Notes under the pieces: model-generated | Told to the model about the DNA's origin: nothing | The model's database searches: none | Seen by the model: the letters and a program-made list of their open reading frames with translations, nothing else | Program-made: the position numbers and the translations under genes | Shown here: positions 21,659 through 37,207 of the stretch, piece by piece | Layout of the letters: each line of letters starts with the position of its first letter | Position numbering within the stretch: position 1 is the stretch's first letter | Assembly (NCBI GenBank): GCA_038501195.1 | Contig: JBBPUQ010000007.1 | Coordinates: forward strand, 4,317,501-4,381,500 | Reading direction: 5' to 3' | DNA from: Nemania diffusa | Taxonomy: Eukaryota > Ascomycota > Sordariomycetes > Xylariales > Xylariaceae | DNA length: 64,000 nt

Positions 21659-23691
21659 TATTTTTATAAAATTAAGTTTTTAAAATATTATTTTAATTAA
21701 TATAAAAAATTTAAAATAAATTATAAATTAATTTAATAATTGTTTTAAAAATATTAATAATAAAACAACAAAAAAACTAATTAATATTTAAATAAATAAA
21801 CAGTTTAAAAATATATTAATTTTTTTTGTTAATTTTTTATTATATTTTTTAAATATTTTAAATAATTTAAAATAATTTAATAATATAATAAAATAATAAA
21901 TATATATATTTAAATAAATAAATAATATAATAAAATATATATTATTTTTTTAACTTTTTATTATATTTTTAATTAATTTAAATATTATATATTAGTTTTA
22001 ATTTATATTAATTAATTTAAAAACTATAAAATTGTTTTTAAAAATATTAAAATCGATTTAAAAATTATAAATTAGCTTTAAATTAATAATTTATTAATTT
22101 TTTTTTTTAAAAATTTTTTTTTAAAACTTTTAAATTTTTATTAATAGTTTTTTTTATTTGTTTTATTTACAATTTTTTTTTTATATTAATTAAATTAAAT
22201 TATTTTAAAAAGTTTTTTTATTTTTTTTTTATAAAACTTTTTATAAATTTATTTATAATTATTTTATTTATAAATATATATTTAATTTATAAATATTTTT
22301 ATTAAACTTTTTATTTTAATTAATAATTATATATATTAATATATTTTAATTTAATTTTTAAAACTATTATTTTTTTATTTATTAATTTTATTATTTATTA
22401 ATTATTATATTTAATTGTTATATAACTTTTTTTTAATTTAAAATTTAGTTTTTTAAAAAATTAATTTATAAATAAATTTTTTTTTAAAATTTATAATAAT
22501 ATTAAAAGTTTTATTTTAATTATTAAAATAATAATAATATTTTATTTTATAGTTTTTTATTTTATTATATTTTTAAATAAAATTATTATATAAATTTATA
22601 AACTTTTATAATTTAAAATATTATTAATAAAAAAAAAGTTATTAATTATTATAAAATTATTTTTTATTTTATATTAAAAAATATAATATATTATTTTATA
22701 TAAATAAAAAATTATTTTATTAATAATAATATAATATTTAAAATTTAAATTTAAATTAAATTAAATTAGTTTTAAAACTATAAAAATAATATTAAATTAA
22801 ATTATTATAATAATATATAAAATCGATTTGATTTTTTTTTAATAAAAATATATTAAAATTTAGTTTATAATTTTATTATAAAATAAATATTTTTATATTT
22901 ATATAAAAATTTTTAATTTAATAATAGATTTATTTAATTTATTAATTTTTTTAATATAAAAAGTTTATAAAATTTATAATAAATATTTTTTATAGTTTTT
23001 TATTACTTTTATATTTAAAAATTATTATAAATTATTATTATTAATTATTTAATATTTTTTTTAAAAAAACTATATAATAATTAAAACTATTTTTTTTAGC
23101 TTTTTTTATAAATAATAACTATATTATTAATATAAATAAAAATTAAAATATTATTTTTAATATAATAATAAAATTTATAAAAAATTAATAAAAACTTTAT
23201 TTTTTTTAATAAATTTATTAATTTTTTTTATTATAAAAATAATAATTTTTATAAATTATATAATATTTTAAAAAGTTATAAAACTATTAAAAGCTTTTTA
23301 TAATTTAAAAACATTTTTATATAAATTTTTTTATTTAATTTAATATTTATAAAAATATTTATAATATTATATTATTTAAATTTAAAATTAAATTTAATTA
23401 TAATAGCTATTAAAGTTTTAAAAAACTTTTTAATTAAAATAAAAATATAAGTTTTTTTTTATTTATTAAAAAATTATTAATTTTTATAAACTATTAATTT
23501 TATTTTATATTTTTAAAAATTTCTTTTTTTATTAAATTTATATATATAAATTTATATATAATTAAAAAAAAGCTTTTTTTTTATTTTAATAAAATCAACT
23601 TTTATTTAAAACTTTATTTTTTTATAATTAATTAAATAAGTTTTTTTTATTTTAATAAAAAAACTTTTTATTAAATATATTTTTAAATTTT
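21659..23691. repeat. Interior of D, first segment
   Basis: Extremely A+T-rich non-coding sequence with no open frame worth reporting. It ends at ATTTT (23,687-23,691), the left copy of the A1 target duplication. Confidence 0.6.
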
Positions 23692-24001
23692 TATAATAAA
23701 TGTAATATTAATAATAAGTTTAAAAATTAAATAATATTATATATTTTAAAAAAAAAACAAAAGTTAAAAAAACTAAAAAATAAATTTAACTTTTTTAATT
23801 AAATTAATATATTTATATAAGTACTTTTTTATTTATTACTTTTACTTTTTTGTATTTATTACTTTATTTAATTTTTAATAAATTTATTATTTTAAACAAA
23901 TAATAAAATCTATTTAGCTATTTTAGCTATTTATTAATTATATTATATATATTAACTATTTTTAAAATTTATTTGTTTAAATATAAATATAGTTTGTAAT
24001 A
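23692..24001. repeat. 5' LTR of A1
   Basis: 310 bp, matching 30,526-30,835 and 52,788-53,097 and the split copy 38,725-38,965 plus 46,208-46,276. Confidence 0.85.
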
Positions 24002-27000
24002 ACTTTTTTTATATAAAAAAAGCTCGATTTAAATTTTTACTGCAGCAAATACTTAAACTGTAAATTTTTAAAATTAACATTTTTAAGTAATAAAAAAATA
24101 CTTTCGATATATATAATTAGTTTATATATAAAAGCTTTTAATTTTTGCTATTTTTTTATTGTACTATTAATTAATTAATAAAATTAATAACTTTTATATA
24201 ACTTTATATAACTTTATATATATATTTTAAAACTTTTTTATTTTTTATATATATAACATTTTTTTATTATATTAACTTTGTTATTATTAAAATGTTTTTT
24301 TATAAACGTTTTTTTTTTTATATTGTTTTTTTTTATTTTAGTAATTTTATTAAAAGTTTTTTTATATTAAAGTTTTAATTATAAAATTTTTATATATATA
24401 TTAAAAAGTTTTTTAAAATATTTATTAAATATTATTAATTATTATAATTTTATTTTTTTTAAACTATTTTATAATAAAGTTTGTTTTATTTAATATATAA
24501 TAACAAAACTTTTTTAATTTTTTATTTTGTTTTATTATATTTAAAATTTACAACTTTTTTTTTTAAATATTTAAAGTTTTGTTTTAAAAGTAAATTTTTT
24601 AAATATATATATAATTAATTTATATAAAACTATTAAAAACTTTTTCAAAAGTTTAATAAATAAAGCTTAAAAATATTTTTTTTATTATTGTTAATAATTT
24701 TATAATATATTTTTGTTATTAAATAATTTAACTTATTATTAAATTAATTTATTTATTTGTTTTTTTTTTATAAAATATATATTTAATTATTTATAAAAAA
24801 GTTTAAGTTTTAATAATATTTATTAATTTAATTAACTATTTTTTGTTAAATTTAAAACATTTGTTATTTTATTATTACTATATATTTATATATTTTAATT
24901 ATAAAACTTTATACTTTTTTACAATTTAATTTTTTTTTTATTAGTTTAAATATTAATTTTTTTGTTTTAGCTTTTTAATTAAATATTATTTTTATAGTTT
25001 ATTTAATTAATATCTTATATAAAAACAAACTATTTAATAATTTATATAATAAAAAAGTTTATATTATATTTAATATTAATAATACTTTAAATTAATTTTT
25101 TTAAAAATAATTAATAAAAAAATATAATTTTTAATTTATTTATTAATATATAATTTTTATTTATTTAACAGTTTGTTTATAGCTAGTTAAAAAAAAATTT
25201 AGTTTTATTTTATAAATTTAAAACAATTTGTTTATAAATTTAGCTATAAATTAAAAACTGTAATTATTAATAAAGTTTTTTAACTATTTATATATTTAAT
25301 ATAATTTATTATAATATATTTTTATAACTTGTTTTATAATTATTATATTTTTATAAATTATTGTTTATATAAATTTAAATAATTAATTAATTATATAAAA
25401 AGTTATATTATTACTATTATTATTTAAAAAAAAATATTTAAAGTTTATTATTATATATTGTTATATATGTTTTAATATTTTTAAAAGTTTTAGCTTTTTT
25501 AAAGTTTTATTTTTTAAAACTTTAATTATTTTATATAAACAATTTATTATATATTAATTTATTTTTTTATAAACTTTAAATTATTAATATTACTAAATTA
25601 TTAAAGTTTTTGTTTTATTTTTTTTTAAATATATAGTAATTAATTAAATATATACTTTTTTAATTAATTTAATATATAAATAATTAATATTTAATATTAC
25701 TAAATATTTTTTATATAATATTAAATTATTTAATATTGTTTAATTTAAATTTTAATTAATATAAGCTTTTTTTTTATATTTAATTAAACTATTATTAATT
25801 TTATTAGCTTTTAAAACTAAATTAATTAATAATATTTTAAAAATTAATAAAAATATAATATTATTTTTTAATATATATATTATTATAAATTTTTATAAAA
25901 TTTTATTAAAAAAAGTTATTAATTTAAATAAAACTATTATTTTTTGTTTGTTTTTTTTTTTTTTTTATATTTTTATACTTTTTAAAAACTTTAAAAAAAT
26001 ATTAGCAATAGTATTTTTTAAACTTAAACAATATATAATTACAAAATAGTAATAACTTATAAATTTTATTTATTTTGTTTATTAAAAATTTAATATTTTT
26101 TTTATATTAAAATATTTTAAAACTATATAGTTTATTAAAACTATAAAAAAGCGTTATATATTAATAAGCTTTGTTTTTTAATATAAAAGTTTTTTTATAA
26201 CTATTAATATTTTTTTATTATATATTTTATAATTAAATTTTATATTATAAAATATTTTTAAAAAAAAAACTACTAGTTTTTATAAGTTTTTTAAACTGTT
26301 TTTTTAAAATAATATATTTAATACTACTTTATTAAAAAAGTTTGTTTTTATTATAGTTTTAATATTATAAAAAAAATACTATAAAATAAGCATGTTTATT
26401 AAAACTGTTTATAAAGCTTTAAATATTTTTTAATACTTTTTAATTTATTAAAATATTATATTAATATATATAAAATTAATAAGTAGTTTTATAATTTATT
26501 TATATTTTTTAATAAATTTTTTGTAAAAATTGCAAAAATTTAAAAATAATTATATTTTTTTAAAATATATTTTTTTTTTTTTATTATAAAGTAAGTTTTA
26601 ATAATATATAATTTTTATTTTATTTAAATTAACTTTAACTTTATATATTTTTATAATAAATTTTAAAAACTTAGTTTTTATTATATAAAATTTATATTTT
26701 TTAAAATTAATTTATAGCTTAGTTTTTTTTAAATAAACTAATATTTTATTAATATAATGTTTATATTTTAATTTATTATTAAAATAAATTAATATATTGT
26801 TAATATATATTATATAAAAAACATTTAAATAATTTTTTAGTATATTGTTTATATAGCATTAAAATATTGCTAATTTATTTATTAATTTAAACAAAAATAC
26901 TTTAAATTAATAAACTTTATATTTTGTTTAAAAAACTATTAATAACTTATTTTTTTTAAATATTTAAATATAATAAAAAACTTATTAAATATTTATTTTT

Positions 27001-30000
27001 ATATAAACTTTAACTTAAAATATTTTAGCTAAAGTTTTATTAATTAAAAGTAAAAAATATTTATTTTTTTAAATAATAAAATTTAGTTTTTTATAGTTTA
27101 TATATAGTTATAAAAAATTATTTTTTTTTTTAACAAATAAAACTAATACTGTTTATAATATTATTATTAATTTAATAAAATCTTTTATTAAATTATTACT
27201 AATATATTTTTAATATATTTCTGTTTTTTTTAATAATATTTTATATAACATGCTATATTTTAAAAAAGCTTTAAAAAGCTTATTAATAATAATTTAATAA
27301 TTAATATTTAGTTAATATAAAAATAAATTATTTAAAACTATTTTATTAAATATATTAAAATATTTATAATATTTTTTAAATACTATATATAATATTGCTT
27401 TTATTAATTTTTTTTTATTTTTTATTAACTTTTTATACTTTTTTTAAAAAATTATTCAATTTAGTTTATATAATAAAATTATATTATATAAAATAATATC
27501 GTTTTATTTTATTATTATATTAAATTTTATTATATTAATAATATTAATTTAAACTAATTAATGTTTATATTATTTAATAGTATTTTTTTATAACTAATAT
27601 AAGCTATATTTGTTATATTTTATTTTTAATTTATAACTTTTATGTTTTTTTTTTATAAAAAAAATATATAAATTTAAATTATTTTTGTAAATTTTTTTTT
27701 ATAATATATACTTTATATATTTTATACTTTGTTATAAATAGTTTTTGTTTATATTAAAACTAGTTTTTAAAAGTTATAAAATTAAAATAAACAATTAAAA
27801 AATAATTAAAAGTTTTTTTTATAAAACTTTTGTTTGTTTTTTTTAATATTTAAATTTATTAATATAAAAGTAAACTTTTTTAAATTTAATTGTTATATTT
27901 TTTTTTTTTTGCTTTTTTTTTAATAAGTTTAATTTATTTATTTGTTTTTTTTTTTTTTGTTTTTTATATTTATTAATTTTTACTAATAATTTATATTTTA
28001 TTAATAATTAAAATTAATAATTAAATTTTTTATATTATTTATTAAAATTTTAAAAGTTTAATATTTTAGTTTTTAATTGTTAAAAAACAGTAGTTTTTTT
28101 TTTTTATTATTTATTAATATGTTATAATAATTTAAATATTTCTTTTTTATAATAATGTTATATTTTATATTTATTATTAGTAAAAATATATTTAAAATTA
28201 TTTTGTTTTATATATAAAAGTATATTTTTAAAATAATATTAATTATTTATATAGCTTTTTTGTTATATTTTATTATTTAAAATAGTATAAATTTTGTAAT
28301 TGTTTTAAACTTTAAATATTTTAAAATTTTTATAACAAAGTTTAATTTAATTAATAAATATATATTTACTTTTATATTAGCTAATATTTTTATTAATAAA
28401 ATAAGTTTATTATTTATTATTATATAATTTATAAAAAAAAGGTTTTTTTTTAATAGTTTTTATAAAAAATCAAATAATATTTTTTTATATTTATTTATAT
28501 TTAATGTTAATATATAAGTTCACTTAAAATAAAAGTTTAGTTATTTTAAACAGTATTTTTTAGTTTTTTTTTTAATGCAGTTTTTATTTGTTTAAATTTT
28601 ATAATTTAAACAAAAATAATATTAATATAAATTATATTAAATCGTTTAAAATTAAATTTACAAAAATATTTATTACTTTTATATTTTTAGTTATAATATA
28701 TAAAATACTGTTTTTATAAAATTAAAACTTTTATTTAATTAAATAAAGTTTTAATATAAATGTAGTAACTATTTAAAACTATACTTAAAATTGAAATATT
28801 TAAATATTTTAAATTATTTTTTTAATATAAGTTTAAACTTGTAAGTTTTTTTTTTTTTTTAAGCTTTAAGTTTTTTTTTTATTTAGTTGTTTTTAAAAAG
28901 TCCTTTTTTTATTATATTTTTTAAACAATAAAATTTTTATATTATTAATAATTGTATATTTAAATATAGTTATAAAAATTAACAAATATTATTTAATTGT
29001 TATATAATTTTTTAATATATAACTTATTAATTTGTTTAAATAGTTTATTATATAAATTTTTTTTAAAGTTTATAAAATTAATTTAAACTATTTTAGTTTA
29101 TTTAATAAACTTTATATTAAATTATATAAATTTATTAAAATTTTATATTTTAAAGTTTTAATATTTAATTTATACTTTTTTATATTTATTAAAATTATAA
29201 TAATAAATAAATAAATAGTTTAAAACTTTAATATTTGTTTTTAAAATAAGCTTTTTTTTATAATTATTTATAATAAACGCTATAATATTTTTAAAAATAA
29301 ATTTTTTTATTTAATTAATAATATAGTTAATTTTTTTTAAATTTTAATTATAATAATTAATATTTTTAATTAGTTTATTTTTTAATAATATAAATTAATG
29401 TTTAAATTAAACTTTAGTTTTATTTTTTATTAATTTGTTATTAATAAATATAAATAAATTAGTTATTTTAATTAATAATTTAGTTTTTTTTTTTATAATT
29501 ATAAAAGTTTTATTAGTTGTTTTAAAACTAAAAATATTTTTTTATTTTTATTTTTATTGTTAAATTATATTAATAAAAACTAAATTAGCAATAAAAATAA
29601 CTGAAATAGCTTTTAATGTTATAGCTGTTATAGCAATAATTTAATTTTAAAAAACTTTGATTTAACTTTTTAAATTTGTAATTTTTTTATTATAAATATT
29701 TATAGTTTTATAAAATATAGTGTTTTTAAAGTTAACTTTTTAATAAATTATATCTGCTTTTTATTATTTAGTTTTTTTTTTTAGCTTAATTATTTAAATA
29801 TATAAAAAATAAACGCTTTGTTTAAAAAAGTTTGTTATATTTTTAAACTTTTTTATAGTTTTTTAAACAATATTTAATTATAAAATATAATGTTTAAACT
29901 TTTAATATATTATTTTTTTATAAGTATTTATTATTGCTTAAAATTGTTCAAAAGTTATTAATTTATTATATTTAAACTATATTTTTTTTTTGTTTTTAAT

Positions 30001-30525
30001 AAAAAAAACAAAAGCTATTTAAAAAGTTCTATTTTAAGCAATAAAATATTTAGCGTTAATTATTATTTTTTTAACTGTATTATTATATATAGTTTTATTA
30101 GTAACTATATATTATTATTACTTGTTATATTTTTTAAAGTTTTTATAAATAAACTTGAACTTTTTGTAAATATTAAAAGTAAAAAATTTTTTATTGTTAA
30201 AAATGTTATAATAAAACTTATTGTTATTATTTATAGTATATTTTGCAATATAAATATATTTTATATAATTTTTAAACAAGTTTTAAAAGTTTTAAAATTA
30301 TTAATATAATTTATTTTGTTTATAGTTTATTTATATTTATAAAACAAACTTTACTAATTTACTTTTAATAAATTAAATTTATTATTTAGTTTTTTTATAG
30401 TTAATAATAAATATATTATTATTAAAAGTTAATTGTATTATTTTAATATATTAAAATTAATTAATTTGTTTAAAAGTTTTTAAAAATTTATTGTTTTTTT
30501 AAACAGTTAAAATAAACTTTAATTT

Positions 30526-30835
30526 TGTAATAAATATAATATTAGCAATAAATTTAAAAACTAAATAATATTATATATTTTAAAAAAAAAACTAAAGTTA
30601 AAAAAACTAAAAAACAAACTTAATTTTTTTAGTTAAATCAATATATTTATATAAATATTTTTTTATTTACTATTTTTATTTTTTTATATTTATTACTTTA
30701 TTTAACTTTTAGTAAATTTATTGTTTTAAATAAACAATAAAATCTATTTAGCTATTTTAGCTATTTATTAGCTATACTATATATACTAACTATTTTTAAA
30801 ATTTATTTGTTCAAATATAAGTATAATTTATAATA
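30526..30835. repeat. 3' LTR of A1
   Basis: 310 bp. It begins TGTAATAAATATAATATTAG and is followed by ATTTT, identical to the five bases before the left LTR. Confidence 0.85.
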
Positions 30836-30840
30836 ATTTT

Positions 30841-31490
30841 TATAAAATTATAATAATAATAATAAATTTTTTTAATTAATTAATAATTTTTTTTTTAATT
30901 TTATTATTAGCTTTTTTAATAAATTAACTGTTTATTTTTTATTATTTTAATTTTTTTTAAAATAATAATAAAAATATTTTATTAATTTAACTTTTATAAT
31001 TTTTATAATTAATTTATTATATATTTTTATTATAATATTTAAATATTTAAAATTAAATATAACTTTTTACTAGTTTTTATAAAATATTATTTTAATATAA
31101 AAATTAAGTTTTTAATTTATTAAATTTTTAAAAAAAATTAACTTTTTAATTAATTAATTTAATAAAAATATAAAAAATAACTTATAATATTATTTTATAT
31201 AAAAAATAAAATAAAGTTTTTATAATAAATTTAATAAAAAATAATTAAATTTTTTAATTGCTATTTTAAATATTTTTAAATTTTGTTTTTTTTTTTTTTT
31301 TTTTTTTATAAATATATTTTTTAAATTAATATTTGCTAATAAAAATATAATTTTTTTTGTTTTTTTATATAATTTTTTAATAATTAAATTAAAAAAAAAT
31401 TTTATTTAAATATTTTATAGTAAATTTTTTATAATATTTAAGTTTATATTTAAAAAATTATTTTTTAAAAAGTTTATATTTGTTAAATTA
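30841..31490. repeat. Interior of D, second segment
   Basis: Short A+T-rich piece of the host element between A1 and C, including a run of about 21 T (near 31,289-31,308). It ends at ATATT, the left copy of the C target duplication. Confidence 0.55.
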
Positions 31491-31790
31491 ATAATTTAAT
31501 AAAATCTATATATATATACTAAGTATATATAACTAGAACCTAGATTAAAATCTTTATTAAATAATCGAAGAAATAAAAAATATAAAAATCTACTAAAATT
31601 TATAAAATTTATAAGTTTTATATATATATATATATATAAATAACTTATATATAATTTTTTTAGTTATATTTTTTTTTATAAAATATATATATAAATTAAT
31701 ATAAAACTTTAAAATTTAAAAACAAATTTTAAACTTTATAAATTATTTTGAATTTTTATATATATATATATATAAAAAGTTTTATTAATA
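31491..31790. repeat. 5' LTR of C
   Basis: 300 bp. It shares with 36,972-37,202 the blocks TTAAATTAATAATTTAATAA at the start and AAAAAGTTTTATTAATA at the end. Confidence 0.8.
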
Positions 31791-34700
31791 TTAATTAATA
31801 ATTATAAAATATAATTATAAATTAATAAAATAAAAAAATAAAAATTAATTATTATTAAAAATAACTTTTAAATTATATTTTTTTTTTTTATATAAAAAAT
31901 AAATTATTATTTTTATTAATTAGTTAAAAATGTATTAAATTAACTATTAAATAAATAAAGCTTAACTATTATAAAGTTAAAGTTTTTTTTATAATAGTTT
32001 AGTTAACTTTTGTATAAAAATTAACAAAACTATAAGCTATTTTATATATTTATTTTTTTAATTATTTTATTTATTTTATAACTTTTATTTTTTTATTTTT
32101 TATAATTATATTAATATTAACAACAAAAGTAATAGCAGTAGCAATAACTGCAATAACTAAATAAACTTAAAACGATAATTTAATAGTTTTATATAATAAA
32201 AATAAATTTATATATAAAAATATAACTGAAAGTAGTAATATTTAAATAAAGATTTAGAAAAAAAAAAAAAATAGATTTAAAATATTAAAATATAATTATT
32301 AACTTTAATATTTTTTTAAAATTTATAAAATTAACAATATATTTTATACAATATTTATATAACTATATATAATTAAAAGTTAAAAGTAAATAATTTATAT
32401 AAATATTTATAATAAATTTTAATAAATAAACAAAATTTATATTTATAAATATTAATTATATATTTAAATAAAAATTTAATATTATAGTTAAATATAATTT
32501 AAATATTTAACTATATAATATAATATATAATAATAAGTTTATTTATATTTTCAAAAAATATAAAAACAAAAATAATAATAAATCAAATAATAATATATTT
32601 ATATAAATAATATTAGTTTTAGTATTTATATCAGCAAATATATTAAAACTTTTTATTATATAAATAAATTTTTTAATATTATAATTAGCTATATTAAAAC
32701 TAATAATATTAGTATATAATATAATATTTAATATAAATAATTAAATATTTATTTTTTTTATATAAATAAAAATTTAAAAATTTATATTTATTTTTAAAAT
32801 CTTTATTATATATTTTATATTTTTACTTATATATAAAAATTAATTATATAAACTTTTTTTTATTTAAATTATTTATAATAGTTTAATTAAAATAATTTAA
32901 TTTATTATATTTATTAAAATATAGCGATTTAACTAAAACTATAGTAGTAAATTATATAATATATTATATAATAAAGCTTAAATTTTTATTTTAATATATT
33001 ATTGATTTAAAATTATTAAAAAATAATATTATATAATATTTTCTTTTATACTAAAAAAAAAAGCTAAATAATATTATTTTAACTATATTAATTTAATATA
33101 TAAAAAAAATAAAATTTATATAATATTTAATAATTATTTTAATATAATAGTTTATTATAATTAATATTAAATTGATTAAATTATTATTATTTTTATATAA
33201 ATAAAACAAAATAATTTAATAAAAATAATATTTAAAATATTAAAAATTATAATTAATAAATTTTAATTTATATAATATATTTTAAAACTTAATTATTATA
33301 AAAAAATATTACTTTATATAATAGTTATATAAATATATTTTAATATATTTAAATTTAAACTTATTTTAATTAATTAAAAATTTATATATAAAGTTTTATT
33401 TTTTAATTTATAAACAATATTATATATTTTTTTTAATTAAAAAATAAACTATTATTATATAATAAATATTTATTTTATTAATAAATAATATAATATTAAA
33501 TATTTAAAACAATTATATAGTTATAGTTTTAAAAAAAACTTTTATTAAAAATTATAGCAATTATATAATAAAAATAACAAAAATAATAAAAAATACTTTA
33601 TTTGCAAAAAACTTAACTATTAATTTATTAACTACAGTTAATAAAAAAAATCTAAAATAAAAAAATAATATTTTATTATATATAATATTTTAAAATAAAA
33701 AGCTTTATTTTATAAAAAATAAAATATATTTATATTAAATTATAAAAGTAATAAAAACTTTTTATATAATAATAAATTTAATAATAATTTAAATTTTAAA
33801 ACTAAAAATAAAATAGTTTAATTTTTAATAAATTTAATATATTTTTATTATATAATAAAAAAAAATATATATATTTAAAATTAAATATTAATATTAAATA
33901 ATTTCTATTTAAATAGTTAATATAATATAAAATATTAAAATATTTTATAAAATATTAATATAACTAAAATTTTAATTATTAAAAAAGTTTAAATTAAAAC
34001 TTTTATATAAAAAAACTTTTTTATATAAATAAATTAAACTTTAAATAATATAATAATTTAATTTAATAATATTAAAAGTTTTAAAGTTATAAATATTATA
34101 ACTATTTTAATATTAATTAAATTAATTAAATTTTATATTTTAAATATATTAATTTTGTTTTTACTATTACTATAAAATATAAATTAATTATATATTTATT
34201 TTAATAATATATAAAATATAATTATATAATAAAATAATATAATAATATTAATTATATAAAAATAAAAATATTTATTTTTTAATATTAATTAATTAAAAAC
34301 TATAAATTATTTTATAAAACAAAAGTTTTAAAAATTATATTATTAATTTAAATATTTTTATATAAAAAAACTTATAAAATTATTATAAAAAATTAAATAT
34401 AATAATATTAATATTTTAATATTTTAAAAAATTAAAAAAATCTTTTACTATTATTAATTATATAATTAAATTTTAAAAAGATTTAAATTTTTATTAAAAA
34501 ATAAATATAATTTTAATTATAAAATTATTATTAATATTATATAAATTAATAAATAATTGATTTTATATATAATTAATATAAATATTTTGTTTTAAATAAT
34601 TAAAATTTTAAAGTTTTTAAATATATATAATATTTAAAACATATTATATTAATATTAAATTTTAATATATTAAAAACTATTTAATTATATTATATATAAT

Positions 34701-36971
34701 TTTAATATAAATTTTTTGTTTAAAAAATTTTGCAATAATATATAATTAATTAAAACTTTATATAAAAAAATATTTATTAAAATATATTAAATTATTAAAA
34801 AAATCAAATAAATATATATATTATTTTATTATATATTTGATATTTTATATAAAAAAATCTATTATTATATAAATAAAAAAACAATATTATAAATAGTTAT
34901 AAAAACTTTAAATAATATAGCTAAATTAAATAGTTTTATATTTATTTTATTAATATTTAAAATTTATTTTAAAATTAATAGCGATTTATTTTTTTTGTTA
35001 AAAATTATTTAAAAAGTAAAAGCTATATAAAAAGCTATAAAAATATTAAAAAATATTTATATAAAAATTAATATTAACTAAACTATATAAATTGAAAATA
35101 AACTAATATTATTATATAAAGTATTTTTTTTATTTTTTTAAAATAAAATTATAATATAAAAAAAATAAAAAAACTAAATAAAACTATATAAAATTTTTAT
35201 AATTAAAAATTATAATATTATAATTAATATAATAAATAAATTAACTAAATTTTATTATATATAAAATAAACTATATTATTAATAAAAAGTTATATTTAAT
35301 TTATTATATAAAAAAAATAACTTTTTATATAACTTTTTTTAAATTATTAAATAGTTATAACTTTAATATAAAAACAAACTAAAAAAATTATTTATATTTA
35401 TTAATAATTAATATTTTATATTAAAAAAAATCAACAATTATATTTTAGTTATATAATTAAAACAAAATAATATAATTATTATATTTAATATATTTTTTAA
35501 ATAATTAAATATAATTAAAATAAATATATTAATAACTTAAAATATATTTTAATTTATATAATATAACTTAAATTAATATAATTAAATAAAATTCTTTTAA
35601 ATTAAATTTATATAAAAAATTAAAAATAAAACAATTAAATTATATAAAAAGTTTAAATTAATTATATAAAATTATAAAAATAATAATAAAATTTAAATTT
35701 TTATATAAATATTAATAATTTAATATATAAATTAATAATTTATTATAACTTTAAAACTATTATTAATTTAAAATTACAATATATATATAAAATTATAAAA
35801 TATTTTTTAAATATATATATAATTATATAATAAATTAAATTAAAAAATTTATATTTATTTATTAAAAAAACTAAAAAACTAATATTTAATAAATATTATA
35901 TTTTAAATTATATAACTATTATATAAATTAATTAAATTAAAATTATATTAATATAAAATTTATTATAAATATTATTATTAAAAATTAAATATAAAAATAT
36001 TTATATATAATTTATATTTATTATATATTAAAAAAAAACTTAATAAATTTATAATTATAAAACTTTAAATAAATAATATTTTTAATATTATATTTAAAAA
36101 ATTTTTATATAAAAAAAAAACTAAACTATTATTTTATATAAAACTAAAAACAAAATTAATATTTAAATATTTTATTAAATTTAATAAAAACAAAATTTAA
36201 ATAAATAAATAAGATTTTTTTTTTATTTAATAAAAATAAATTAAACAATTATATATTATTAATTTTTATATAAAAAATTATTTTTAATAATATATTATTT
36301 AATAAATTTAAAAAATATATATTATATTAATATATTAATTAAAAATATTATATAATTTATTAATTGTTATATAAATTTAAAAATTATTAAAAAATAATAT
36401 TAAAATATTAAATATATAAATATAATAATAAATTAATAATATATAATAAAAACTATATTATATATTTTTTAATTTTAATTATATAAAAATTTTTATTTTT
36501 ATTAATAAAATATTTATAAATAATAAAAATTTAAGTTTTTAAATTAAATTTATAATTATATTAATTAATAAAAATTATATAAAAAACATTTTTATAATTA
36601 AAAGCAATATTATTTATTAAAATTTAATTAAATATAAATAAATTATATATAATATATTAATAAATAAATTATATAATATAGTTAATAAATTTAATTATAT
36701 TATTATATTTAATATAACTTTTTAACAAATTATTTATATAATAATATTATTAATTATATTATTAGTTATATATATTAATTTTAAATTTTTATATAAATAT
36801 TTAATTAAATTAAAAATTATATAAAGAAAACAATTTATAATTAATATTATATTATTTTAAAAAATATATAAAAATTATAAAAATATAAAAATATATTAAA
36901 TTAATAATAAAAATAATTTAATAAATATTTATATAAAAAAAACATTTAATTAAATATTAAAAAAGCTTTAA

Positions 36972-37202
36972 TATTAAATTAATAATTTAATAAAATTTAT
37001 ATATATATATTAAATATATATAATTAAAACTTAAATTAAAACTTTTATTAAATAATTTATATATAACTTTTTTAGTTATATTTTTTTTTATAAAATATAT
37101 ATATAAATTAATATCAAACTTTAAAACTTAAAAATAAACTTTAAATTTTATAAATTATTTTAATTTTTTTTATATATATATATATAAAAAGTTTTATTAA
37201 TA
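36972..37202. repeat. 3' LTR of C
   Basis: 231 bp, lacking the roughly 80-bp internal segment present in the left LTR. It is followed by the target duplication ATATT. Confidence 0.8.
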
Positions 37203-37207
37203 ATATT

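Larger units (their letters stand above)
23692..30835. mobile_element. Element A1: LTR retrotransposon, RIP-mutated, 7,144 bp
   Basis: The element is bounded by 310-bp direct repeats (23,692-24,001 and 30,526-30,835). The left LTR now starts TATAATAAAT and the right TGTAATAAAT, a G-to-A change of the usual TG start. The target duplication ATTTT (23,687-23,691 and 30,836-30,840) is perfect. The whole body aligns with A2 in the same orientation, with differences that are transitions wherever I compared. No reverse transcriptase, integrase or gag frame survives, so superfamily (Copia or Gypsy) and coding strand cannot be told. The plus strand is richer in T than A. Confidence 0.85.
31491..37202. 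mobile_element. Element C: LTR retrotransposon of a second family, RIP-mutated, 5,712 bp
   Basis: The left LTR 31,491-31,790 (300 bp, starts TGTTAAATTAATAATTTAAT) and right LTR 36,972-37,202 (231 bp, starts TATTAAATT) flank an A+T-rich body. The size difference is a single indel of about 80 bp near 31,560-31,640, at a TAAATAA short repeat. The target duplication ATATT (31,486-31,490 and 37,203-37,207) is perfect. The body does not align with A, and its plus strand is richer in A than T, unlike A. No coding frame survives. Confidence 0.8.
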
